Source of the DNA: a virus
Virus record (IMG/VR): IMGVR_UViG_3300037504_000820
Location: 1-36,603 of that record
Length of the DNA: 36,603 bases
Strand: one strand, 5' to 3'
Under the pieces are notes generated by a model, which worked only from the letters and a program-made list of their open reading frames with translations, was not told the DNA's origin and ran no database searches. Within the stretch, counting starts at the first letter, position 1. Each line of letters opens with the position of its first letter. Below are positions 8,520 to 15,849 of this stretch, piece by piece. Made by a program: the position numbers and the translations under genes.

Positions 8520-9059
8520 GTGAGTACGCTAACCACTGCGCAGCAGGTACGGGGTCGTATTCAGGATGCCCCGCAACGCATTGACTGGGAATTTGTTGGG
8601 GATGGCAAACGCAGCGCGTATCCTGTACAGCAGGGCGCGTATCCTGTGACTAATCTCATCAGTGCAACTGCTTTTGTGCTCGATAATAACGGAGTCTGGA
8701 CAGCTACAGGCGCAACTTTTGACAATTCTGGGATTGTCACGTTTTCGGGTGTCATTACAGCTAATACGGCTTATCGTGTGGTTGGTGTGCAGTCGGTGTT
8801 CAGCGAGGACGAAATTGGCCATTTTACTGCCGTGGGGGGCAGTGTGGCCGGAGCTGCGTTGGAAGCAGTCGGATGGTTGCGGTTTGATGCACTTAAACGA
8901 GCAAAATGGGCTGCGCCGGATGGGAGCGAATACGATGATACACGCGCAGTCGCGGCGCTTGAGCGATTGTACGAAGATTTGCGACGTGAGCTGGTCGAAG
9001 GAGAAGAAGACCCGGGCGGGTTCGAATCGTGGGCTACCGGGCAGGATGACTTATGGTAA
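8520..9059 (+). CDS. Putative head-tail connector (adaptor) protein
   Basis: This 179-residue protein starts with GTG at 8520 behind GAGGAG (8505-8510). The first part is beta-rich (VGDGKRSAYPVQQGAYPV, GVITANTAYRVVGVQSVFSEDEI). The second half is helical: AGAALEAVGWLRFDALKRAKW and AVAALERLYEDLRRELVEGEEDPGG. Phage adaptors that plug under the portal usually have a helical bundle reading a DNA-length window, as here. The call depends on position after the capsid gene and before a head-closure-like gene; family membership was not recognised directly. Confidence 0.55.
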   Translation: MSTLTTAQQVRGRIQDAPQRIDWEFVGDGKRSAYPVQQGAYPVTNLISATAFVLDNNGVWTATGATFDNSGIVTFSGVITANTAYRVVGVQSVFSEDEIGHFTAVGGSVAGAALEAVGWLRFDALKRAKWAAPDGSEYDDTRAVAALERLYEDLRRELVEGEEDPGGFESWATGQDDLW

Positions 9060-9463
9060 CCTATCGGGGACCTCAGCGCGCGCGTGTGGGCGCACAGTTT
9101 GATCGCATCGCCGGTGAGCACGGGCAAGCGGTGACGTGGCGACAGTACGTTAGTGCCAGTACCGGCACCAGTAGCGCGTACTATGGGGGCGGTGGTACCA
9201 CACGTTATTATCGTGAGCAAACGATTACCGGATTGATTGCCGCGCCGCGTATGGGCGAATCACGATTTCGCGAATATTCGATATTTGGCGGGCAGGTATT
9301 GGCAGGAGATATTGTAGTCTCTCTGCCACACGAAATGGATCGACAGGATGAACTGATCTGGCGAGGCACAACGTACCGCGTTGAAAGTGACTCCACACCG
9401 ATCACACAAGGTGGCACAACGTGGTATCGTGCGCTGATGCGCCGAGGAGATGTAACAGGATGA
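9053..9463 (+). CDS. Putative head-closure / neck protein
   Basis: This 136-residue beta-rich protein overlaps the previous gene by 7 bases. Its pattern fits head-closure (stopper) proteins: an N-terminal helix RVGAQFDRIAGEHGQAVTWRQY, then strands YYREQTITGLIAAPR, GGQVLAGDIVVSLPH, ELIWRGTTYRVES and WYRALMRRG. In particular it has the string of GDxxV, DELxWRGxxYRV and a closing strand. In typical siphoviruses the tail-completion (gp10-like) gene follows directly. Here that gene is displaced by about 3.9 kb of inserted genes. Confidence 0.62.
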   Translation: MVTYRGPQRARVGAQFDRIAGEHGQAVTWRQYVSASTGTSSAYYGGGGTTRYYREQTITGLIAAPRMGESRFREYSIFGGQVLAGDIVVSLPHEMDRQDELIWRGTTYRVESDSTPITQGGTTWYRALMRRGDVTG

Positions 9464-9615
9464 ATCGCATATTTTTTGCTTTGCTGGCTGCTATACTACT
9501 GTGTGCATTGATCATGATCTTTGCTGACACAACTCGTGATGCAGTAAGCGAAATGGAAGCGACGCAAACACAACAAAAAATCATACAAACCTGGGACGCA
9601 GAACTGCGCCAGTAG
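9460..9615 (+). CDS. Small single-pass membrane protein
   Basis: This 51-residue product starts at the ATG overlapping the previous TGA. Residues 4-22 (IFFALLAAILLCALIMIFA) are a clear membrane segment, followed by a polar, helical tail (TTRDAVSEMEATQTQQ). The segment has no lipobox, so it is more likely a membrane anchor than a secreted lipoprotein. It opens the inserted glycosyltransferase block. Possible roles include anchoring glycan enzymes at the membrane or altering the host envelope; none can be shown from sequence. Confidence 0.6.
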   Translation: MNRIFFALLAAILLCALIMIFADTTRDAVSEMEATQTQQKIIQTWDAELRQ

Positions 9616-9627
9616 AAAGAGACGAGA

Positions 9628-9819
9628 GTGATCTCAAAAGAAGCGTGGAGAGCATATCGATACGCACTACAAAATATCCCATCGGGAATACATGTAGGAC
9701 CTGAAGCCTTTGAAAAAGGCAATCCGACCGGTATAGCACTAGGACAGCAGGCAACTGGCTACGCGATTGAAGCACTGAAACAAAAGCCGCTGTATTTAGG
9801 GACTAATGATGACAAATAG
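9628..9819 (+). CDS. Small protein of unknown function
   Basis: This 63-residue frame starts with GTG at 9628 after a purine-rich GAAAGAGACGAGA stretch and ends inside the start of the next gene. It is soluble and neutral, with Gly- and Ala-rich helices (NPTGIALGQQATGYAIEALKQ). It is co-directional with the glycosyltransferase genes and has no recognised family. It may be a genuine small gene or a filler. Confidence 0.45.
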   Translation: MISKEAWRAYRYALQNIPSGIHVGPEAFEKGNPTGIALGQQATGYAIEALKQKPLYLGTNDDK

Positions 9820-11029
9820 CCAGCCGCGACGTATTTTGCTGTACGGTGATTTTCTGCCCACCGGGTTCGGGCGTATTGTGCGCCATGTGGCGCAGCACCT
9901 TTCCAACTTAAACCAATACCATCTCATGGGGGCTTGTGTGCAGTGGGATGGTATATTGCCTTTGCCGCCAGCACCTATGCCTTTCCATGTGTGCGCGCTC
10001 AATGGTCGTGATCAGGGACAAGGGGCAATGGGATACGCGCAAGTTATCGCCCAGGTCGCGGGGGCAATGAAGCCAGACGTAATCATTAGCGTGCAGGATT
10101 TTCCCTATCACGAAATGCTACGTGCTGCGCCAATTGATTGGAGTGTGACGGGGCATATTGCGATTACGCCTATCGATGGCGTCCCGATAGCGCATCATTG
10201 GCTTGATATTGCCAGCCAGTTTGATGGAATGATGACAATCTCTGAATTTGGGGTAGAAGCACTTCGGCAGGCCGGTGTGCGAGCTATGTTGTGTCCACCG
10301 GGAGTAGATACCGGCGAGTTTACTCGTCTGGCGGATGGGCACCGCATTGAGTTACGACAGAAAATGGGAATTGCGTCAAATGCCTTTGTGGTAGGCGTCA
10401 TGGCAATGAACCAGGGACGGAAAGACTTCCCTTCGATGATCGCTGCATTTGCTGAGGCATATCGTGATATTCCTGAAGCAATATTGTATCTCGATTGTGA
10501 CGCGACCAGCCCGATGGGATGGGATGTGATCAACATGTTAGCCAAACCCTGTCGGCTTGATGCATCACGTATCAAGTTTCGTGCAGATGCGATTAAAGCA
10601 GGCGTGCAATTACTTAATGATCGGTACAATCTGCTCGACCTACACATGGTAATTGCGCACCGCGAGGGCTACGGCTTACCGCACGGCGAAGCAATGGCAA
10701 CAGGATGTCCAAGCGTCGCTATCGATTATTGTTCTGGTCGTGAGATCATTGGTGACAATACACGTGGGTGGCTGGTTCCTGCATTGGCTCCTCATGCACA
10801 CAATTATGGGACATGGGGCGGTGCGGTGGATAAATGGCCTGATTTGACTAAGCTCATTGCTGCGCTGCGCGAAGCTTACGAACAACCTGTCGAACGCCAG
10901 GTGCGTGGCGAACGAGGAATGCATTGGGCACGTCACGAACGCGATTGGACACGTGCCGGTACTGCGGTGCAGAATATGTTGGAGCAAGTTCTTGCTAAAC
11001 GCGGAACAGATATGGATGCCAGGATATGA
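9809..11029 (+). CDS. Glycosyltransferase, GT-B fold (GT4-like)
   Basis: This roughly 406-residue retaining glycosyltransferase probably transfers a sugar from a nucleotide donor. The N-terminal Rossmann half starts RRILLYGDFLPTGFGRIVRHVAQHL, with the glycine motif of acceptor-binding domains. The C-terminal half carries AFVVGVMAMNQGRKDFPSMI and the EX7E signature in REGYGLPHGEAMATGCPSV (Glu287 and Glu295, counted from the first of the two ATGs). The ATG at 9809 is 6 bases after AGGGA; 9806 is also possible. It is first of four sugar-related genes in an ATGA-coupled cluster, suggesting sequential action on one acceptor. Virion protein, teichoic-like polymer or DNA are all possible acceptors. 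Confidence 0.88.
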   Translation: MTNSQPRRILLYGDFLPTGFGRIVRHVAQHLSNLNQYHLMGACVQWDGILPLPPAPMPFHVCALNGRDQGQGAMGYAQVIAQVAGAMKPDVIISVQDFPYHEMLRAAPIDWSVTGHIAITPIDGVPIAHHWLDIASQFDGMMTISEFGVEALRQAGVRAMLCPPGVDTGEFTRLADGHRIELRQKMGIASNAFVVGVMAMNQGRKDFPSMIAAFAEAYRDIPEAILYLDCDATSPMGWDVINMLAKPCRLDASRIKFRADAIKAGVQLLNDRYNLLDLHMVIAHREGYGLPHGEAMATGCPSVAIDYCSGREIIGDNTRGWLVPALAPHAHNYGTWGGAVDKWPDLTKLIAALREAYEQPVERQVRGERGMHWARHERDWTRAGTAVQNMLEQVLAKRGTDMDARI

Positions 11030-11784
11030 GACTAAGTGTCATTATTCCCGCGTACAACCAGCTTGATACTGTGATGCGTTGTATTGCGTCAGTCATGCGA
11101 ACCACTGACCAGCGTTATACAGAGGCATTGGTGCAAGACGATGCCAGCCCTGACATTAATTTGCCATCGTTGATTGGACCCGCATGCCAACGCAACACAA
11201 AAAACCTGGGCTTCCCTGGCAACTGTAATGCAGGAGCCGCACGTGCAACCGGAGATATTTTGTTGTTTCTCAATCAAGACGTGACGATTACACAGCCGGG
11301 ATGGGACACGCGATTACGTGAATGGTTTGCGATTTTGCCTAAAATGGCGATAGCGGGACCTACGTTGTTGTTTCCTAACGGGCGAGTACAGTCGGTGGGC
11401 GGCGCGTTTGATAGCAAAGGGCAACCGTATCATGTGGCGCTGGGCGCACAAAATCCGGATTGGGAGCCTATTAACACCCCACGTCGTGTGGGATGGGTGA
11501 CCGGAGCAGCACTGGCAATCCGGATCGAAGTCTGGCAAGCGCTACAAGGATTTGATACGGTGTATGGGCGTGGTTATTTTGAAGATGTCGATTTGTGTGT
11601 ACGCGCACAGGTATCTGGATTTGATGTATGGCATTTGCCGGGCATTCGAATGTGGCACCAGGTGGGCAGCACCGGCGGAAACTCACAGATAATGGCGAAT
11701 GCACAGGTTTTCAAAACGCGCTGGGTCGATACTGGCGTCATCGAACCGGACACACATTTTGTTAAGGAGCGATTTTGGGCATGA
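11026..11784 (+). CDS. Glycosyltransferase family 2 (GT-A fold)
   Basis: This 252-residue inverting glycosyltransferase is of rhamnosyltransferase-like type. It begins LSVIIPAYNQLDTVMRCIASV. An acidic pair QDDASPD (Asp38, Asp39) is followed by NTKNLGFPGNCNAGAARATGDILLFLNQD with the metal-binding NQD near 83-85. The C-terminal half has WVTGAALAIRIEVWQALQGFD and GRGYFEDVDLCVRAQ, with the catalytic ED at 186-187. These are the standard GT2 motifs. Its start overlaps the preceding stop as ATGA, so translation is coupled with the GT4-like gene. Confidence 0.9.
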   Translation: MRLSVIIPAYNQLDTVMRCIASVMRTTDQRYTEALVQDDASPDINLPSLIGPACQRNTKNLGFPGNCNAGAARATGDILLFLNQDVTITQPGWDTRLREWFAILPKMAIAGPTLLFPNGRVQSVGGAFDSKGQPYHVALGAQNPDWEPINTPRRVGWVTGAALAIRIEVWQALQGFDTVYGRGYFEDVDLCVRAQVSGFDVWHLPGIRMWHQVGSTGGNSQIMANAQVFKTRWVDTGVIEPDTHFVKERFWA

Positions 11785-12665
11785 ATATATTGATTGCCGC
11801 TCAACATTGGGCAGTATCTAGCGGGCGTTATATGGCAGATGCGTTTCAGCGGTCGGGACATCATGTGTGCAGTATAGGACCCGGCATGGGCACGCGATTA
11901 TGGGACATAACTGTACCACACGAGTACGTGTGGACACCCAATCCGCCGCCCAAAAAATGGCGGCCTGACCTTGTAATTTTGATGGATGGCAATTGGGTTT
12001 GGGACCCGCCCGAAAAACGATGGGGGGATTGTCCACATATTGTGTATGGAGTGGATAATCACGTGCGTCGATATGATCACTGTATCGTGGATCATTTGTT
12101 TTTGGCGCATTCTTGGGCGATGCGGATGGATGAAGAAAATGTCACATGGCTGCCGTGTGCGTATGATAGCCAGTGGTTTGCCGGAGGCCCCCCCTGGGCG
12201 GAGCGCAAAGTGGATGCAGCGATGATGGCTTTTTTGTATCCACGACGCGCTGAATTATTGTACGCAATACGGGAACGTCTACCAGACATAACGATTAATT
12301 ATGGCCGGGCTGTATATCCAGAATATGCAGCGGCTTATCGAAATGCCAAAATATCGTTGATAGCGTCATACAGCGGTGATCTGGCGCAGCGAGTGTTTGA
12401 AACTGCCGCAATGGGATGTTTGCTGTTGATGGATGAGACACCGGACAACGACAAGCTGGGACTTAAGGATGGCGAAAATTGCCTGGTGTATCAAACAAAA
12501 CATGGCAAATTGGATTATGACCATATCCAGGAATGTATTGAATGGGTGCTGGCACATCCGGATAAAGCTGCCCGCATAGCAGCCGCAGGGCAAAAGTGGG
12601 CTACACCACACACATGGGATGCACGAGCAGACGTTATACTTCAGTGGGTGTCTGATGGAAACTAA
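11781..12665 (+). CDS. Glycosyltransferase, CgeB-like
   Basis: This 294-residue protein has a GT-B layout. An N-terminal MNILIAAQHWAVSSGRYMADAF is followed by DLVILMDGNW. The C-terminal part has KISLIASYSGDLAQRVFETAAMGCLLLMDETPDNDKLGL, DGENCLVY, and a final helix-rich IAAAGQKWATPHTWDARADVIL. This R-E-x2-A-x-G-C-LL arrangement, with a late 'DGEN' loop, is typical of CgeB/DUF3880-type enzymes with a glycosyltransferase 1 C-terminal domain. The ATG at 11781 overlaps the previous stop and is preferred over a TTG six bases upstream. It is co-translated with its neighbours. Confidence 0.8.
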   Translation: MNILIAAQHWAVSSGRYMADAFQRSGHHVCSIGPGMGTRLWDITVPHEYVWTPNPPPKKWRPDLVILMDGNWVWDPPEKRWGDCPHIVYGVDNHVRRYDHCIVDHLFLAHSWAMRMDEENVTWLPCAYDSQWFAGGPPWAERKVDAAMMAFLYPRRAELLYAIRERLPDITINYGRAVYPEYAAAYRNAKISLIASYSGDLAQRVFETAAMGCLLLMDETPDNDKLGLKDGENCLVYQTKHGKLDYDHIQECIEWVLAHPDKAARIAAAGQKWATPHTWDARADVILQWVSDGN

Positions 12666-13416
12666 ATTTCGTGGGATAAATCTGGGATGTGGCACAAAAG
12701 TGCTGCCGCGTGCAGAAAAATTGCCTCAGCACAATGGCATACCAGACGATATCTACTTTAATACGCTATGGGATAATGTGGATATCAATGCTGCGCCGGG
12801 GGTGGATCATACGATTGATTTGTTTACATACCCCTGGGCACTGCCATCTGAAACATACGATATCGCGATTGCATCGCACATTGTGGAGCATATCCCGCAT
12901 TACATCGTATGGAACGGCGCGGATTGGGGACCATACACGTTAGCTCGGTTTTCGCCGGATATACAAGAGTTTATACGGACGTTTGGACAGCTTATTCCGT
13001 GTCATCCGGTCTATGGTGATGGATGGTACGCCTGGTTTGGCGAATTGTGGCGCATCATGAAGCCAGGTGGACGTGTATACGTGGCTGCGCCCTGGGGATG
13101 GTCGCATGGAGCAATTGGCGAACCCCAGCATAGTCGCTATTTGAATTTAGTTACGTTTAACTATTTCAATCCATCGGATGATTATGTAATTCGGATGGGA
13201 CAGGCGTGGGATGTGAATATGCAAGCAGTTGTGTATACCCCACACAGCGATGGATTAATGCGCGCCAAGTCCAGGCTGGGGCTAGAAAGCCATAATTGGG
13301 AAACTATCCAAACATGTTGGCCTATTTTAAATCGAGCGATGCATCGTGAGTTGAATGTAGTGCAAGATTTTACTGTCACATTGACAAAGGTAGCGCTTGA
13401 TGAAGCTGGTAGTTGA
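12655..13416 (+). CDS. Class I SAM-dependent methyltransferase
   Basis: This 253-residue protein has a SAM-binding motif I INLGCGTK near residues 8-15. A following strand carries the acidic residue VDINAAPGVDHTIDL (Asp43), then IAIASHIVEHIPH and GELWRIMKPGGRVYVAAPWG. The start at 12655, within the end of the glycosyltransferase gene, places motif I at the expected N-terminal position; earlier codons are shadow sequence. A sugar- or lipid-glycan methyltransferase acting with the three glycosyltransferases is the simplest reading. No DNA-methylase catalytic motif (DPPY or PC) is present. Confidence 0.85.
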   Translation: METKFRGINLGCGTKVLPRAEKLPQHNGIPDDIYFNTLWDNVDINAAPGVDHTIDLFTYPWALPSETYDIAIASHIVEHIPHYIVWNGADWGPYTLARFSPDIQEFIRTFGQLIPCHPVYGDGWYAWFGELWRIMKPGGRVYVAAPWGWSHGAIGEPQHSRYLNLVTFNYFNPSDDYVIRMGQAWDVNMQAVVYTPHSDGLMRAKSRLGLESHNWETIQTCWPILNRAMHRELNVVQDFTVTLTKVALDEAGS

Positions 13417-13810
13417 TCATCGTTTGGACAGAGCATCTGTCGAGATGCGACGTACAAATCGTATTCTGCGCCGGGAAGTATGGCGAGTAGTACGCACGGT
13501 ATCTTTTTGGTTGGAGCGGCAGGTAAAAATTGAAATGCCTGTAGACACCGGACGCGCACGTGCAAGTTGGGGGCACTGGACTATAGGGAACTTGCGTCGC
13601 GGGGCAAAAGGCGCGTCACGACTTGATGCATTTTACAAAGAGGAGCCAGAACAGTTTGAAATTACCCAGGGATCGAATGTGGAATATGTGGGCGAATTAG
13701 AAAAAGGGCGGAGTCCCCAAGCGCCTGCTGGATTTATCGACAACCTTGCAGAGCAAGCGCAAGACGAGCTAAATCGGCTGGTTGATAATTTGGTGGACAT
13801 GTACATATGA
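13400..13810 (+). CDS. HK97 gp10-like tail completion / head-tail protein
   Basis: This 136-residue protein carries the family hallmark MPVDTGRARASWGHW near residues 49-63. It is preceded by a basic helix and followed by NVEYVGELEKGRSPQAPAGF and a final helix RLVDNLVDMYI. HK97 gp10-like proteins complete the tail-side end of the connector. The ATG at 13400 (after AAAGG at 13386-13390) is preferred over the TTG just upstream. It resumes the canonical head-to-tail order after the inserted glycan block. Confidence 0.85.
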   Translation: MKLVVDHRLDRASVEMRRTNRILRREVWRVVRTVSFWLERQVKIEMPVDTGRARASWGHWTIGNLRRGAKGASRLDAFYKEEPEQFEITQGSNVEYVGELEKGRSPQAPAGFIDNLAEQAQDELNRLVDNLVDMYI

Positions 13811-14316
13811 GTCACGCAACGGGCATTTACAATGTAGAAGCCAGTCTGGTAGCGTGGCTGGCAAAAGGGCTGGCAACCAATGCTGCCCCGCTCGCTGCCA
13901 ATGCATTATTGTTATATGACAGTCCTGAGCAACCACTCGAAGCTCCCTGTTACGCGGTGCATTTTCTGGGGGATACCGAAGACGATGCTGTGCAAGGACG
14001 TAATGTAGGCGAGGGGAAGCATGGCGGATTTAAGGTAGGCTTAATGCAAGTCACAGCGTATGTGACGCGCGAAAATAATTCAGGATGGCGCGGACAATTG
14101 AACCAGATGATTGACGCCATTACCGCAACCTACTGGAACACAACAAATAGTGCAATTATTATCAAAGACTTTTATACTGATGCAGATACTCCGACAGATA
14201 CGGCGTATCGTATTGTATTGCTAAATCATTATCGTGCGCCGGAACCGATGATCCAAAACCCGGATTTCGAACAACGGGGCATTAACATAATGTATCAATA
14301 TGTAGAAAGGATGTAA
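13807..14316 (+). CDS. Putative tail terminator protein
   Basis: This 169-residue protein overlaps the gp10-like gene as ATGA. Its arrangement fits phage tail terminators. An N-terminal helix EASLVAWLAKGLATNAAPLAANALLLYDS comes first, then an AVHFLGDTE strand, MQVTAYVTRENNSGWRGQLNQMIDAITATYW, and a C-terminal strand INIMYQYVERM. The location between gp10-like and tail-tube genes matches lambda gpU or HK97 gp11. No catalytic motif is visible. Confidence 0.65.
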   Translation: MSHATGIYNVEASLVAWLAKGLATNAAPLAANALLLYDSPEQPLEAPCYAVHFLGDTEDDAVQGRNVGEGKHGGFKVGLMQVTAYVTRENNSGWRGQLNQMIDAITATYWNTTNSAIIIKDFYTDADTPTDTAYRIVLLNHYRAPEPMIQNPDFEQRGINIMYQYVERM

Positions 14317-14318
14317 CA

Positions 14319-14792
14319 ATGTCAAATGAAGTACGAGTAATGATGGAAGGCAACTTTTATGTTGTGCAAGCGTCGGGATCAGGAAGCGCCTGGGCGACAG
14401 CCAGCGGTGCAACGACCGCTCTGCTAGGGTTTGTCCAATCGTTTTCCTGGACATCTGCGTATGATTTAATAACCGTCCGCGATCGCGGACGCGCGCACCA
14501 CCATAAAGTGGTGGGACATCCAGAAATCGAATTGACGTTTAGTTTTCAGGCGGCAGCTACCGCCAATATTCCGTCTGCTGCCAGTGGTTCTGGCGCGTCA
14601 GTTCCTATGCTGCACGCGGAGTTTAAGCAATCTGTGCCGGAAGATGACAGCGTCACCGGGCATTACTACCAGTTCATGGGATTGCCGATTCAGTCGATGC
14701 AATTTACCGAAAACCAAGAGGGCAATGAAATAAGTATGACTTGCCGTGCTCTGGCGATGAATGGCGTGACTGGGTCGGGACGAATTGCCTAA
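14319..14792 (+). CDS. Tail tube (major tail) protein candidate
   Basis: This 157-residue beta-rich protein starts behind GAAAGGATG, consistent with strong expression. Strand patterns such as FYVVQASGS, LLGFVQSFSWTSAYDLITVRDRGR, EIELTFSFQAAAT and MQFTENQEGNEISMTCRALAMNG fit the double beta-sheet fold of tail-tube subunits. It lies between the tail terminator and chaperone genes. A second gene of similar character follows directly, so one may be the tube and the other a tube-cap or trunk variant. Confidence 0.65.
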   Translation: MSNEVRVMMEGNFYVVQASGSGSAWATASGATTALLGFVQSFSWTSAYDLITVRDRGRAHHHKVVGHPEIELTFSFQAAATANIPSAASGSGASVPMLHAEFKQSVPEDDSVTGHYYQFMGLPIQSMQFTENQEGNEISMTCRALAMNGVTGSGRIA

Positions 14793-15193
14793 TGGCTGAA
14801 ACGTTTGTCTGGCCGGAAGGCGCGATTTATCTGTGGACCGGCACCGCTACTGCCAGCGCCATCCCTGCTTATGCGGAGTATGTGCAAGGCACATTTATGC
14901 GAGGATGGGAGAATTACGCTACATTGGACGGTGTGTGGCATAATGTCCAGACCGGCCAGCGTGCAGATATTACGCTCGGTACCCTGTACACTATGGATAA
15001 TGAGGTAATTCGCGCAATGGAAGGCACGGCAACGGCGGTGCATATGGAGCTGCGTCAATCCTCGATTAACGGCACGGCAGGCTATGTTTTGTATAGTGGC
15101 CGTATTGACATGATGGCTTTGGCAGGACGTGAAGGAGATACGTTCAAGTTTAGCTTGAGTTATCATGCGAATGAATGGAGCGCATATGGATAA
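14792..15193 (+). CDS. Second tail-tube-like protein
   Basis: This 133-residue protein starts on the last base of the previous stop (TAATG). It has a similar layout to its neighbour: an early GAIYLWTGTATASAIPAYAEYVQGTF segment and a closing strand pair (VLYSGRIDMMALAGREGDTFKFSLSYHANEW). The two proteins look distantly alike by pattern, though an alignment would be needed to show paralogy. It may be a second tube subunit or a tail-tube initiator. The next gene starts within its last codons. Confidence 0.6.
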   Translation: MAETFVWPEGAIYLWTGTATASAIPAYAEYVQGTFMRGWENYATLDGVWHNVQTGQRADITLGTLYTMDNEVIRAMEGTATAVHMELRQSSINGTAGYVLYSGRIDMMALAGREGDTFKFSLSYHANEWSAYG

Positions 15194-15656
15194 TATAACG
15201 ACATTTGATGAGCTAATGCATGAGGCTACTGCCGAAATTATCACGGTGGAATTGCCGGATGGGAGCGAGAAAAAGTTCCGCTTTCGCATTCCGACGTTAG
15301 CCGACATCTGGCAGATCGAACGCGATATGCCCCCACAGCCTCAACCGCCCGGCGAATGGGCTAAGGTGAATGGCAAACCGGAATTTCGCGAAAAACCAAA
15401 CGATCCGGGATATGTGGCAAAGATGGCAGAATGGCTTGCACTGTTGGAACACCGGCGAATTGTGGCCTGGTGGGATACGGATATTCCGGGCGATACGACG
15501 GATGAACAAGTCGAGAATGTCCGTAAACGACTTAACGCAGCGACCATGAAGGCGTTAAGCGCTTGTGTGCGCCATGTGACAGGAAGGGGAGAAGTCGCGA
15601 TTAAAGAGCGATCCTTTCAGTCCTCTGAAACACCTGGTCATGCGAACATGTCATAA
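15186..15656 (+). CDS. Tail assembly chaperone, short form (G-like)
   Basis: This 156-residue protein has the typical features of lambda gpG-like chaperones, which coat the tape measure before tube assembly. An early beta hairpin EIITVELPDGSEKKFRFRIPTLADIWQIERDMP comes first. A helical, charged middle follows (AKMAEWLALLEHRRIVAWWD, EQVENVRKRLNAATMKALSACVRHV). A downstream overlapping frame supplies a C-terminal extension, as in many siphoviruses. The ATG at 15186 is preferred over earlier codons that are shadows of the previous gene. Confidence 0.7.
   Translation: MDNITTFDELMHEATAEIITVELPDGSEKKFRFRIPTLADIWQIERDMPPQPQPPGEWAKVNGKPEFREKPNDPGYVAKMAEWLALLEHRRIVAWWDTDIPGDTTDEQVENVRKRLNAATMKALSACVRHVTGRGEVAIKERSFQSSETPGHANMS
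15585..15591 (+). other. Candidate slippery site for G-GT frameshifting
   Basis: Near the end of the chaperone gene the message reads AGG_GGA_G in the zero frame. The downstream T-like frame is open from 15580, just upstream of this site, to its stop at 15849, and overlaps the G frame. A -2 slip of the GGA tRNA onto GGG (15586-15588), or a +1 slip, would join residue 135 of G to an 86-residue extension. Mu-like phages are known to use -2 shifting on a GGGG run. The geometry is seen here; frameshifting itself is inferred. Confidence 0.5.
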
Positions 15657-15849
15657 ACAGGGATGGAGTGTTGCGTTTTTTAATACGTTATCCCGCGCTG
15701 AACAAAATGACTGGCTCACATGGCAGTTAACTTACGAAGATGCGGTGAGCGAGGCAATTGAGCGCGCGCACCAGCATACTGATGGGAAAGTATATGCTGA
15801 AACAGTAACAGCCCGGCTTTTGCTGGAATTGTTGCGATTGGGATTATAG
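15640..15849 (+). CDS. Tail assembly chaperone, C-terminal extension (T-like)
   Basis: As a free-standing gene it would encode 69 residues starting MRTCHKQGWSVAFFNTLSRAEQ. The frame is open upstream to 15580 with protein-like sequence (SDPFSPLKHLVM), so it is more likely the T part of a G-T fusion produced by frameshifting. It is mostly helical (WLTWQLTYEDAVSEAIERAHQ, ETVTARLLLELLRLGL). The T domain normally binds tail-tube subunits while G coats the tape measure. Its stop overlaps the GTG start of the tape measure gene, the usual position. Confidence 0.65.
   Translation: MRTCHKQGWSVAFFNTLSRAEQNDWLTWQLTYEDAVSEAIERAHQHTDGKVYAETVTARLLLELLRLGL

Noticed and set aside
12655-13416. Methyltransferase as a DNA restriction-modification enzyme
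   Set aside because: It has only a SAM-binding motif, with no DPPY or PC catalytic motif or target-recognition region, and lies with glycosyltransferases.
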